From: Caulobacteraceae bacterium
Lineage (GTDB): Bacteria; Pseudomonadota; Alphaproteobacteria; Caulobacterales; Caulobacteraceae
Direction: 5' to 3'
Length of the DNA: 50,107 nucleotides
Assembly: GCA_019748095.1 (NCBI GenBank)
Contig: JAIEQA010000023.1
Coordinates: forward strand, 1-50,107
A model generated the notes under the pieces. That model saw only the letters and a list, made by a program, of their open reading frames with translations, did no database searches and was not told the origin of the DNA. Shown here one piece after another: positions 18,101 through 25,277 of the stretch. Position numbers and translations under genes: made by a program. The first letter of the stretch is position 1, and the number at the start of each line of letters is the position of its first letter.

Positions 18101-18899
18101 CCGCCTGACGCTGCACTACGGCGGCGGCGGGGGCGGGATGATCCAGGTCTGGCTGGACGGGCAGTTCCTCGGTCAGCATGAGCTGCCGACCAATCTGACC
18201 TTCCCCGTGACCACCGGCTCGGCCGAGTTCGCCATACCCGAGGCCCTGCGCGGATCCGGCGATCACGTCCTGTCGGTGATGGTGCGCAACAATGGCAACA
18301 ACTGGAATCTGAACGCCGACGATGCCCACAAGGAAGGACGCGGACTGGTCTATGCCTCTCTGACCACAGCGTCGGGGCCGACCTTTGCGGTTCCCATCCA
18401 GTGGCGCATCCAGGGCGTGCGCGGCGGTCAGAACCTCGCCGACCCCGTCCGCGGCGTCATGAACAACGGCGGCCTGTTTGGAGAGCGTGAGGGCTGGCAC
18501 CTGCCCGAGCACACTGCGGCCGGCTGGGCCAGCCGGGCACCGGCAGATCTCCCCCCGGGTGAATACTGGCTTCGGACCGAGGTGGATCTGGACCTGCCGC
18601 GCGGTCACGACCATTCGCTGGCCCTGACCATCGGCGATCCGGACACGCCGCGGTCGCCGGGTGCCTATCGTGTGCTGGTCTTCGTCAACGGCTGGCAGAT
18701 GGGACAGTTCATCTCCAACATCGGCCCGCAACGCACCTTCGTCCTGCCGACGGGCGTGCTGAATCCGAACGGGCGCAACGTCATCGCCCTGGCGGTGACC
18801 AGCGACGGGGACCCCGCCAATGCGATCGAGGACGTCCGTCTGGTCGCGCTCAGGACGGCACGAGGCGGCCCCCCGCCCCTTTCGCCGACCGCGCGATGA
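15105..18899 (+). CDS. GH43-like / GH35 beta-galactosidase fusion protein, secreted
   Basis: The product is a 1264-residue exported fusion. A signal peptide (about 1-23) precedes a GH43-like propeller (about 30-292), in which Asp75 (RDPSII), Asp184 (NYIDTF) and Glu234 (SFTEGQA) sit where GH43 catalytic residues are expected. After a Pro-rich linker (291-303) comes a GH35 catalytic barrel (about 305-650). Its acid/base is Glu461 (QIENEL) and its nucleophile is Glu567 (FVAEFGGGWFDHWG). The remaining 600 residues are beta-sandwich regions typical of large GH35 enzymes. GH35 enzymes release beta-linked galactose, which would trim galactan or arabinogalactan side chains of RG-I. The gene overlaps both neighbours by four bases. 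GGGAG at 15093-15097 serves as ribosome site. Confidence 0.85.
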   Translation: MTARLLAIAATLIGALGTPAVGGQTAQDPLSPPYVLTSFSNGNATTMSVYGSSDATTFTPLDLSAFTPPSGLIRDPSIIRRADGWYHVVYTTDWNNDEIGFARSRDLVTWEHVRNLTVPLAGVTNTWAPEWFVDEDGSTHIIYALSRNGPDGQFQPHVITALDDSLTTWSAPRPLAGLGPNYIDTFIVREGGLYQAFIKNETTKFIERATSHALEGPWTVVDTGDWAGWGSFTEGQALVRRPDGGWRIYFDEYVAKRYWYSDSDDLRRWTPRVELPGLSGTVRHFTVLNQTPTPPPPVVPAPAHRITWDSRSLMIDGQRTFIWGGEMHPFRLPSPALWRDVLQKLKATGYNTVAIYFAWGYHSPAPGQYDFTGIRDMDLLLEMAAEEGLYVIVRPGPYINSEVTRGGFPGWLTTQSARSRTDAPEYLQAAEEWLGQINAIIARHQLTDGGGTIIAYQIENELDVVSPSHARYMQRLYDRAREDGVTVPIFHNDKGRNGIWTPRNTGVPGVVEGPVDIYAFDGYPGGGCNFDGTIGGPNVAPDWGIYGPGGARGGSSASPNTPGFVAEFGGGWFDHWGSNGLYPCTSERIGSGYQRVFYGTNIANALTIQSFYMTFGGTSWGWMPAPVVYSSYDYGAAIDEARGLRPKALTMKLMGQFLERAGPIIAGMEKGRALRLTNPNLKVYHNLDPVSGTHLYVVMPNPSNRRGDETMSLEIATADGTYAAPQSGTLRIRGQDAKMLLAAYDLERQRLVYSTSELQTHLRQDDQDVALFYGRTGEDGETVLRYASAPNVEVIEGEVTSVFDAARGDLRLNYVHEGLKRVRITGGGRAPLLLLIGDEAAGQTFWRQDTPAGAVLQRGPTLVRTATAERGTLALTGDTEADTPLEIWAPAALRRITWNGQSVAMRDAPGGGRLATRDLAGPASVVLPDLTRATWLYRAGSPEAAPDFDDSGWRLADSRRTASPTRPPAGQPILTMDDYGFHHGDVWYRGRYQGGQQADRLTLHYGGGGGGMIQVWLDGQFLGQHELPTNLTFPVTTGSAEFAIPEALRGSGDHVLSVMVRNNGNNWNLNADDAHKEGRGLVYASLTTASGPTFAVPIQWRIQGVRGGQNLADPVRGVMNNGGLFGEREGWHLPEHTAAGWASRAPADLPPGEYWLRTEVDLDLPRGHDHSLALTIGDPDTPRSPGAYRVLVFVNGWQMGQFISNIGPQRTFVLPTGVLNPNGRNVIALAVTSDGDPANAIEDVRLVALRTARGGPPPLSPTAR

Positions 18900-19642
18900 C
18901 GGGGGGGCTGACGCGCCGGACCAGCATTGCGCTGGGCGCGGCCGGGCTGGGCCTTGCCGCCACCGGCTGCGCCACTGCCCGTGGCGCAGACACCGGCTGG
19001 GCCATCGGCCCCCTGCTCCATCAGGACGACTTCACCGACGGCCTGTCGCAATGGTCGGTCGAGCGGGAGCGGGGCGGCACGGTCGAGGCGCGCGCGGGAC
19101 AGATGGACATCGATACGCCGGCCGGGGCCAGCGTCTGGTTCCGGAGCGAGCTACGGGGCCCCGTCATGATCGAATATGACGCCGTCGCCGTGGCCGAGGG
19201 CGGGCCCAATGATCAGGTCAGCGACCTGAACGCCTTCTGGATGGCGTCGGACCCCGGTGCCCCGGCCGGCACCCCGCCGCGTCAGCGCAGCGGGGCCTTC
19301 GCGGACTACGATGACCTGCTGACCTACTATGTCGGTCAGGGCGGCAACCGCAACACGACCACAAGAATGCGGCGCTACGTCGGGGTGGTGTCCGAGCGCC
19401 CGATCCTGCCCGAGCACGACCTGTCAGATCCGTCGACCCTGCTGGTGCCCAATGCCCGGCAACGCATTCGACTGATCGCCGCCGGTCCACAGATTGAATA
19501 CTGGCGTGACGGGCTCCGGCTGTTCTCCATGATCGACCCCCGGCCCTACACACGCGGCTGGTTCGCCGTTCGCACGACGGCGAACCATCTGCGCATCAGC
19601 CGTTTCCGCATCCACGCCCTGCGGCTCGCCGGCAGCGCATGA
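18896..19642 (+). CDS. DUF6250 domain protein, predicted Tat lipoprotein
   Basis: This 248-residue protein begins with a twin-arginine motif (LTRRTSIALGAAG) followed by a lipobox (AATGC), so it is likely exported folded and anchored as a lipoprotein. The mature part has the conserved DUF6250 pattern: DDFTDGLSQW, an early WFRSEL strand, NDQVSDLNAFWMASD, YYVGQGGNRNTTTRMRRY, and a C-terminal PYTRGWFAVRTT. The fold is expected to be a concanavalin-like beta-sandwich, as in carbohydrate-binding modules and some lyases. I know of no assigned activity. Its place inside an RG-I operon, overlapping both neighbours by four bases, argues for a direct role on RG-I fragments, either as a binder or as an uncharacterised enzyme. 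Confidence 0.75.
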   Translation: MTGGLTRRTSIALGAAGLGLAATGCATARGADTGWAIGPLLHQDDFTDGLSQWSVERERGGTVEARAGQMDIDTPAGASVWFRSELRGPVMIEYDAVAVAEGGPNDQVSDLNAFWMASDPGAPAGTPPRQRSGAFADYDDLLTYYVGQGGNRNTTTRMRRYVGVVSERPILPEHDLSDPSTLLVPNARQRIRLIAAGPQIEYWRDGLRLFSMIDPRPYTRGWFAVRTTANHLRISRFRIHALRLAGSA

Positions 19643-21081
19643 GGGGCCAATCCGTCCACTCGGTCCGCGACCATGGCGCAAAGGGTGACGGGGTCACGCT
19701 GGACACCGACGCCATCAACGCGGCCATCACAGCCGCTGCGGCCGATGGCGGCGGGCGAGTGGTCCTGCCGGCCGGTCACTATCTCAGTTTCTCCATCCGG
19801 CTGAGAAGCGGCATCACCCTGGAGCTCTGCGAGGGGGCGGTCCTGGAGGCGGCCGATCCGGCGCGCCATCCGGGCCGCTATGATGCGCCCGAGCCCAACC
19901 CCCACGACGCCTGGCAGGACTTCGGCCACAGCCACTGGCACAACAGCCTGATCTGGGGCGAGGACGTCGAGGACGTCGCCCTGATCGGTCGCGGGATGAT
20001 CCACGGGGTCGGCCTGACCCGCGAGGGGCCCGGGGCCCGCTGGTCACGCGATCACATCGGCGACCGGCCGTTGTCGATGGGGCCGGCCGTGCCCCTGTCG
20101 CCCGCCGCCTTCGAGTCCGAACAGGCTGCCATGGTCGGCCTGGGCAACAAGGCCGTGGCGCTGAAGAATGCCCGCAACGTCGTCATCCGCGACCTGACCA
20201 TCCTGAAGGGCGGACATTTCGCCTTCCTGCTGACAGGCGTGGACGGGCTGGAGATGTCGGACCTGTGGATCGACACGGACCGGGACGGGATCGATCTGGA
20301 CTGCGTGCGCGATGCGCGGCTGTCGAACCTCCAGGTCAATACGCCCAATGACGACGCCATCGTGCTGAAGACCTCGATGGCCCTGGGCGAACGGCGCGCG
20401 ACCGAGCGGATCGTGATCCGCGACTGCAGGGTGACCGGTTATGATCCCGGCACGATGCTGGATGGCACCTTCGGGCGGACGCAGCAGATCTCCCCCGATC
20501 TCGACCGGGTCACCGGCCGGATCAAGCTGGGCACCGAATCCAACGGCGACTTCCGCGACATCGACATCGCCGACTGCGTGTTCGAACGCTCACGCGGGCT
20601 GGCGATCGAGACCGTCGATGGCGGCGTGATCGAGGACATTCGGGTGCGCGACCTCGTCATGCGCGAGGTGACGACCGCGCCGATCTTCCTGCGGCTGGGG
20701 GACCGCCGACGCGGCCCGCCGGAAACCGGGATCGGGACCCTGCGCCGGGTCACGATCGAGAACCTGACCGCGACGGGGATCGACCCACGCTACGCCGCAA
20801 CACTGGCCGGGCTGCCGGACCACCCGATCGAGGACGTCGTGCTGCGCAATGTCCATCTGACCTATGACGGCGGGGGCACGGCGGCGGATACGGAGCGGAC
20901 CGTTCCGGAACTGCCCCACGCCTATCCGGAGCCCAGCATGTTCGGGACCAGCCCGGCCTTCGGCCTGTATGCCCGCCATGTGCGCGGACTGACGCTGGAC
21001 GGTGTGACGCTGGAGACCGACAGCCCGGACGCCCGACCGGAGACCCGGCTGGACGACGTTACAGGCTTTACCCGGTCCTGA
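19639..21081 (+). CDS. GH28 family glycoside hydrolase without signal peptide
   Basis: This 480-residue right-handed beta-helix protein is of the polygalacturonase/rhamnogalacturonase type. It starts with the usual pectate-helix entry (VRDHGAKGDGVTLDTDAIN). Family acidic residues appear as DRDGID (Asp216, Asp219) and NDDAIVLK (Asp238, Asp239), and the RIK substrate motif is at 294-296 (RIKLGTESNG). The usual GHG segment is replaced by TGYDPGTML. No signal peptide is present and none can be added, because the ATG overlaps the previous stop as ATGA. The enzyme therefore appears cytoplasmic and may trim imported saturated GalA-Rha oligomers. It ends the six-gene operon, two bases from the convergent rhaM stop. 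Confidence 0.82.
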   Translation: MRGQSVHSVRDHGAKGDGVTLDTDAINAAITAAAADGGGRVVLPAGHYLSFSIRLRSGITLELCEGAVLEAADPARHPGRYDAPEPNPHDAWQDFGHSHWHNSLIWGEDVEDVALIGRGMIHGVGLTREGPGARWSRDHIGDRPLSMGPAVPLSPAAFESEQAAMVGLGNKAVALKNARNVVIRDLTILKGGHFAFLLTGVDGLEMSDLWIDTDRDGIDLDCVRDARLSNLQVNTPNDDAIVLKTSMALGERRATERIVIRDCRVTGYDPGTMLDGTFGRTQQISPDLDRVTGRIKLGTESNGDFRDIDIADCVFERSRGLAIETVDGGVIEDIRVRDLVMREVTTAPIFLRLGDRRRGPPETGIGTLRRVTIENLTATGIDPRYAATLAGLPDHPIEDVVLRNVHLTYDGGGTAADTERTVPELPHAYPEPSMFGTSPAFGLYARHVRGLTLDGVTLETDSPDARPETRLDDVTGFTRS

Positions 21082-21083
21082 CC

Positions 21084-21425
21084 TCAGGCCGCCGGGGCCT
21101 GAAGATGAAAGACGGGGTCCAGATCGACCTGGACCGGCACATGGTCCGGTCCGGCCCGCATGATGTCCGCCATCATCGCCCACCACCGCTGCATGATCTC
21201 CGTGCGGGGCAGTTCGGCCAGGGTGTGATCGACCCGACGCGTCATCACCGCGAACAGATGGTCGCTCTGCGGGTCGAGAAAGATCCGGTAGTCCAGCACC
21301 CCGGCCTGCAGCAGGGCGTCCGACAGTTCCGGCCAGATCTCGTCATGGCGACGGCGGTACTCGGCCCCCTGCCCCGGGTTCATGATCATCCGGAAGGCGA
21401 CCGTCTCGATGCCTGCACCGCTCAT
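21084..21425 (-). CDS. rhaM: L-rhamnose mutarotase
   Basis: This 113-residue cytoplasmic protein of the dimeric alpha/beta-barrel fold interconverts alpha and beta anomers of L-rhamnose, supplying the form used by the dehydrogenase. Family marks include VAFRMIMNPGQGAEY, RRHDEIWPEL (with the catalytic-region His) and the Trp-rich stretch IMQRWWAMMADIM. Length is normal for RhaM. Its ATG overlaps the stop of the L-rhamnose dehydrogenase gene by four bases, so the two are translationally coupled. The gene ends two bases from the convergent GH28 stop. Confidence 0.93.
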   Translation of the reverse strand: MSGAGIETVAFRMIMNPGQGAEYRRRHDEIWPELSDALLQAGVLDYRIFLDPQSDHLFAVMTRRVDHTLAELPRTEIMQRWWAMMADIMRAGPDHVPVQVDLDPVFHLQAPAA

Positions 21426-22183
21426 TGCAGGTTCACGAAGGCACCGCCGTCCACCAGCAGCGCCGCACCGGTGACATAACGGGCGAGGTCGGAGGCCAGA
21501 AAGACGATCGGCCCGGCCAGATCATCCGGCTCGCCCAGACGGCCCAGCGGAATGCGCCCGGACATGTATTCGCGCTTGGCCGGATCGGCGAGATCCTCGC
21601 GGTTGATGTCGGTCTCGATCGTGCCGGGCAGTACGGAGTTGCAGCGGATGCCCTTGGGGCCCAGCGCGATCGCACAGGACTGCATCAGGGAGTGCACCCC
21701 GGCCTTGGTCGGGGTGTAGTGGGTCTGCATGCCGCCGCCGACCAGGGCGCTGATCGAGCTGACCGCGATGATGGCTCCGCCGTGGCCCTGATCCACCATC
21801 CGGTTGGCGGCCGCCTGGGTCATGTACCAGGCCCCGTGCAGGTTCACCCGCAGCGTCCGCTCCAGCACCTCGCGCGGCATGTCGAGGAAGGTGTGAAACG
21901 GACAGATCCCGGCATTGCTGACAAAGACATCGACCTTGCCGAACGCCTTGACCGCCGCCTCGACGAAGATCGGGGCCTGATCCGGATCCGACACATCGCC
22001 CTTCACGGCAATCGCGCGCCGGCCCAGCGCCTCGATCTCGGCGACCGCACTGTCCGCCCCGTCCTGGTCCCTGAGGTAGTTGATGGCGACGTCCGCGCCG
22101 TGGCGGGCGCAGCCAATGGCGGCGGCGCGGCCGATCCCTCCGGATGCACCGGTGATCAGTACAGTCTTGCCTTCAAGCAACAT
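21422..22183 (-). CDS. L-rhamnose 1-dehydrogenase, SDR family (LRA1-like)
   Basis: This 253-residue short-chain dehydrogenase would oxidise L-rhamnose to L-rhamnono-lactone, the first step of the non-phosphorylating pathway. The nucleotide-binding motif is TGASGGIG (residues 11-18). The NAG motif is at about 90 and the catalytic Ser lies in VSSIS (141-145). The Tyr/Lys pair is YTPTK (Tyr156, Lys160), and the C-terminus ends VDGGAFVNLQ. ATG at 22183 is chosen because a GAAGGT site lies upstream and the protein begins at the Rossmann fold; longer in-frame starts run into the IclR gene. Assignment as rhamnose dehydrogenase comes from neighbours (rhaM and four more pathway enzymes) together with resemblance to Sphingomonas LRA1. 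Cofactor choice was not determined. Confidence 0.85.
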   Translation of the reverse strand: MLLEGKTVLITGASGGIGRAAAIGCARHGADVAINYLRDQDGADSAVAEIEALGRRAIAVKGDVSDPDQAPIFVEAAVKAFGKVDVFVSNAGICPFHTFLDMPREVLERTLRVNLHGAWYMTQAAANRMVDQGHGGAIIAVSSISALVGGGMQTHYTPTKAGVHSLMQSCAIALGPKGIRCNSVLPGTIETDINREDLADPAKREYMSGRIPLGRLGEPDDLAGPIVFLASDLARYVTGAALLVDGGAFVNLQ

Positions 22184-22199
22184 CAGGGACCTTCGTTGT

Positions 22200-23051
22200 T
22201 CATGACCGGGCGGGCCGCCGCGATCGGGGTTTGAGTTCCGGAGCCGCGACGGCGTCTTCGCGCCACCCCAGTTCCCGGCTGATGGCATCGGCCGTGGCGC
22301 GGACCTGCTGTGGCAGGGACTCCATGCGACGGTCGTCCATGTATTGTGCCGCGCTGGACAGGCTGATCGCCCCCACGATCCGGCCGGCGACATCACGGAT
22401 CGGCGCGGCCACGCAGCGGATACGGTCCTCGTTCTCCTCGAGGTCGAAGGCATGACCCGCCTCGGCATAGGTCCGCATCCGCTCCAGCCAGGTGTCCCGG
22501 TCGATCCCGCCCCGGGCGATCGCTTCCTCGGCATCGAACGACTCGCGCCAGCGCGTCTCCGTCTCATCCAGCAGCAGGGCCTTGCCCAGCCCGGTGGAGC
22601 GCAACGGCTGGCGCTCGCCGACCCGCGAACTGATCTCGATCCGGCGACGTCCCGGGATCTTGTCCAGATACAGGGCCCGCTCCTTGTCCAGCACCCCGAG
22701 GTGGACCGTATCTTCGGTCATGGCCGCGAGCGCTTCGAGATGGGGCCGGGCCACCCGTGGCAGATCCTTCTGCTGCTGCGCCTTGAAGCCCAGCTCCAGC
22801 AGTTTTGGACCCAGGGCATAGCCTTCACGCGGCAGGAAGTTCAGATACTGACGCTCCACCAGCGCCGCAGCCAGCCGGTGCGTGGTACTGCGGTTCAGGC
22901 CCAGAACAGCCGCGAGATCGGCGAGACTGATCGTCCCGTCCGAGACGGCCTCGATGACATCGAGCCCGCGCAGCAACGTCTGGCTGCTCGACGATTTGCC
23001 CCGCGCCAGGTCGGCCGGGGCCTCTGTTTCTGTTGACGCCGATATTCTCAT
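22200..23051 (-). CDS. IclR family transcriptional regulator
   Basis: This 283-residue regulator has an N-terminal winged helix (about residues 20-85, with SLADLAAVLGLNRSTTHRLAAAL as recognition region) and a C-terminal effector-binding domain (with GRRRIEISSRVGERQPL and STGLGKALL). It is the first gene of the minus-strand set that continues with L-rhamnose dehydrogenase and rhaM. ATG at 23051 is preferred. A TTG at 23108 would place the operator-like site at 23066-23080 inside the coding region. The gene is divergent from the L-rhamnonate dehydratase operon, with two copies of the shared motif between them. It is the best candidate for the locus-wide regulator. The effector is probably rhamnose or a pathway acid (inference). 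Confidence 0.9.
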   Translation of the reverse strand: MRISASTETEAPADLARGKSSSSQTLLRGLDVIEAVSDGTISLADLAAVLGLNRSTTHRLAAALVERQYLNFLPREGYALGPKLLELGFKAQQQKDLPRVARPHLEALAAMTEDTVHLGVLDKERALYLDKIPGRRRIEISSRVGERQPLRSTGLGKALLLDETETRWRESFDAEEAIARGGIDRDTWLERMRTYAEAGHAFDLEENEDRIRCVAAPIRDVAGRIVGAISLSSAAQYMDDRRMESLPQQVRATADAISRELGWREDAVAAPELKPRSRRPARS

Positions 23052-23065
23052 CTCGTAAAGTTCTA

Positions 23066-23080
23066 TTTCATATGCTGACA
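23066..23080. promoter_or_regulatory. putative operator upstream of the IclR gene
   Basis: TTTCATATGCTGACA reads TGTCAGCATATGAAA on the minus strand and matches the locus consensus TGTCASNNTATGANA. It begins 15 bases upstream of the regulator ATG at 23051, a position suited to autorepression. Confidence 0.55.
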
Positions 23081-23175
23081 CGACGCACAAGCAATCGGCC
23101 TGGGACAAATGGGGAAATCGAGGTCACGAACCACCCGCGTCCATAACACGGCCCGACAGCCATTCTCCTCCTAAA

Positions 23176-23190
23176 TCTCACATACTGATA
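23176..23190. promoter_or_regulatory. putative operator upstream of the L-rhamnonate dehydratase operon
   Basis: TCTCACATACTGATA reads TATCAGTATGTGAGA on the minus strand. It fits the locus consensus except for A at position 2 and a swap in the centre, so it is the weakest of the four. It ends 18 bases before the ATG at 23209, overlapping where the promoter or leader of the rhamnose operon must lie. Confidence 0.5.
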
Positions 23191-23208
23191 CCCCGAGGGC
23201 GTGCCGCA

Positions 23209-24387
23209 ATGGCTTTTCCACTTATCCGCCAGGTGCGGGCTTTCGTCGTCCGGGGCGGAGGTGCCGACTATCACGACCAGGGCGAAGGCCACTGGATCGA
23301 CGATCACATCGCCACACCGATGTCGCGCTATCCTGAGTACCGCCAGAGCCGCCAGAGCTTCGGTATCAATGTGCTGGGCACCCTCGTCGTCGAGATCGAG
23401 GCCATGGATGGCACGGTTGGCTTTGCCGTGACCACCGGCGGCGAACCGGCCGCCTACATCGTCGAAAGGCATCTGGCGCGGTTTCTGGAAGGCCGTGATC
23501 CGACCGAGATCGAGAAGATCTGGGACCAGATGTATTTCTCCACCCAGTATTATGGCCGCAAGGGTCTGGTGGTGAACGCTCTGTCGGGTGTCGACCTGGC
23601 GCTGTGGGATCTGATGGGCAAGCTGCGCGGCGAGCCCGTCTATCACCTGTTGGGCGGCAAGGTCCGCGACGAGCTGACCTTCTACGCCACCGGCGCCCGC
23701 CCCGACCTGGCCCAGAAGATGGGCTTCATCGGCGGCAAGATGCCCCTCCACCACGGCCCGGCCGAGGGCGAGGAGGGCCTGCGCAAGAACATCGAGGAAT
23801 TGGCCACGATGCGCGAGCGCACGGGCGACGATTTCTGGCTGATGTTCGACTGCTGGATGGCGCTGGATCTCAACTATGCGACCCGGCTCGCGCACAAGGC
23901 CCATGAGTATGGCCTGAAATGGATCGAGGAGGCGCTGAGCCCCGACGACTACTGGGGCTATCGCGACCTGAAGAAGAATGCGCCCAGGGGCATGCTGGTC
24001 ACGACCGGCGAGCATGAGGCCACCCGCTGGGGCTTCCGCATGCTGCTGGAAATGGAGTGCTGCGACATCATCCAGCCCGACGTGGGCTGGTGCGGCGGCA
24101 TGACCGAGCTGGTCAAGATCTCAAGCCTCGCAGACAGCCGGGGCGTCATGTGCATCCCGCACGGATCCAGCGTCTACAGCTACCACTTCGTCACCACGCG
24201 CCATAACAGCCCGTTCGCCGAGTTCCTGATGATGGCCCCGAAGGCCGACGAGGTGGTGCCGATGTTCCACCCCCAGCTGATCGGCGAGCCCGTCCCCGTG
24301 AACGGCAAGCTCAAGGTCCCGGACACTCCCGGTTTCGGCGTCAGCCTGAACCCGGACGTCCTGCTCCACCGCCCCTACACCCACTGA
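23209..24387 (+). CDS. L-rhamnonate dehydratase (LRA3/RhmD-like)
   Basis: This 392-residue enolase-superfamily enzyme removes water from L-rhamnonate to give 2-keto-3-deoxy-L-rhamnonate. The metal ligands are visible as Asp in [10 protein letters not shown], Glu in [13 protein letters not shown] and Glu in [12 protein letters not shown]. The catalytic His is in [12 protein letters not shown]. Sequence and length (about 390-400) match L-rhamnonate dehydratases throughout, including the N-terminal [18 protein letters not shown]. It is the first gene of a four-gene plus-strand operon and follows two operator-like sites. The ATG at 23209 follows a GAGGG site. Confidence 0.93.
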   Translation: MAFPLIRQVRAFVVRGGGADYHDQGEGHWIDDHIATPMSRYPEYRQSRQSFGINVLGTLVVEIEAMDGTVGFAVTTGGEPAAYIVERHLARFLEGRDPTEIEKIWDQMYFSTQYYGRKGLVVNALSGVDLALWDLMGKLRGEPVYHLLGGKVRDELTFYATGARPDLAQKMGFIGGKMPLHHGPAEGEEGLRKNIEELATMRERTGDDFWLMFDCWMALDLNYATRLAHKAHEYGLKWIEEALSPDDYWGYRDLKKNAPRGMLVTTGEHEATRWGFRMLLEMECCDIIQPDVGWCGGMTELVKISSLADSRGVMCIPHGSSVYSYHFVTTRHNSPFAEFLMMAPKADEVVPMFHPQLIGEPVPVNGKLKVPDTPGFGVSLNPDVLLHRPYTH

Positions 24388-24404
24388 ACCACCGGACACC
24401 GTCC

Positions 24405-25277
24405 ATGAAACTGCTGCGTTACGGCCCCCGGGGTCATGAGAAGCCGGGCCTTCTGGATGGAAGCGGTGTCATCCGCGACCTGTCCGCCCATGTCACCGAC
24501 ATCACGCCGGACCTGCTGCACGGCGAAGGCCTCGCGCGGCTGAAGGCGATCGATCCGGCCTCCCTGCCGGTCGTCGAGGGTCCCGTCCGCCACGGCGTGC
24601 CCCTCTCGGGCAGCCGCAAATTCATCGCCATCGGCCTGAATTTCGCCGACCATGCGGCCGAATCGAACCTGCCGGAGCCCACTGAGCCGGTCGTCTTCAT
24701 GAAGGCGATCAGCTGCCTGAACGGCCCCAACGACGAGGTCATGATTCCGCGCGGTTCGCTGAAGACGGACTGGGAAGTCGAGCTGGGCATCGTCATCGGC
24801 AAGCCCGCCTCCTATGTCGAACAGGCCGACGCCCTGAACCATGTCGCCGGCTATGTCCTGATCAACGACGTCTCCGAGCGCGCCTTCCAGACCGAGCGCG
24901 GCGGCACCTGGGACAAGGGCAAGGGCTGCGACACCTTCGGCCCCGTCGGCCCCTGGCTGGTCACCGCCGACGAGGTCGCCGATGTCCAGAACCTGGACAT
25001 GTGGCTGGATCTGAACGGCAAGCGGATGCAGACCGGCAATACCCGCACCATGATCTTCGGCGTCGCCGAGATCGTCTCCTACGTCAGCCAGTTCATGACG
25101 CTGGAGGCCGGCGATCTGATCACCACCGGCACCCCTCCCGGCGTCGGTCTCGGCCAGAAGCCCGAGCCCTTCTATCTGAAGGCGGGCGACGTCATGCGGC
25201 TGGGGATCGAGGGACTGGGCGAACAGTCACAGACCGTGGTGCCCTGGCGCGCCGCCGGATCGGGAGAGGCCGCGTGA
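24405..25277 (+). CDS. 2,4-diketo-3-deoxy-L-rhamnonate hydrolase (FAH family, LRA6-like)
   Basis: This 290-residue member of the fumarylacetoacetate hydrolase family is expected to split 2,4-diketo-3-deoxy-L-rhamnonate into pyruvate and L-lactate. Family motifs include AIGLNFADHAAES, the metal-binding acidic pair in KTDWEVELGIVIGK, GYVLINDVSER, and the C-terminal TTGTPPGVGLGQKP. The specific substrate is inferred from the operon, which matches the Sphingomonas LRA cluster in content. FAH proteins from other pathways look alike, so sequence alone gives only the family. Its stop overlaps the following GTG start by four bases. Confidence 0.87.
   Translation: MKLLRYGPRGHEKPGLLDGSGVIRDLSAHVTDITPDLLHGEGLARLKAIDPASLPVVEGPVRHGVPLSGSRKFIAIGLNFADHAAESNLPEPTEPVVFMKAISCLNGPNDEVMIPRGSLKTDWEVELGIVIGKPASYVEQADALNHVAGYVLINDVSERAFQTERGGTWDKGKGCDTFGPVGPWLVTADEVADVQNLDMWLDLNGKRMQTGNTRTMIFGVAEIVSYVSQFMTLEAGDLITTGTPPGVGLGQKPEPFYLKAGDVMRLGIEGLGEQSQTVVPWRAAGSGEAA

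Noticed and set aside
23052..23108. Longer N-terminus for the IclR regulator from a TTG codon
   Set aside because: It would cover an operator-like site and add non-conserved residues; the ATG at 23051 is more plausible.
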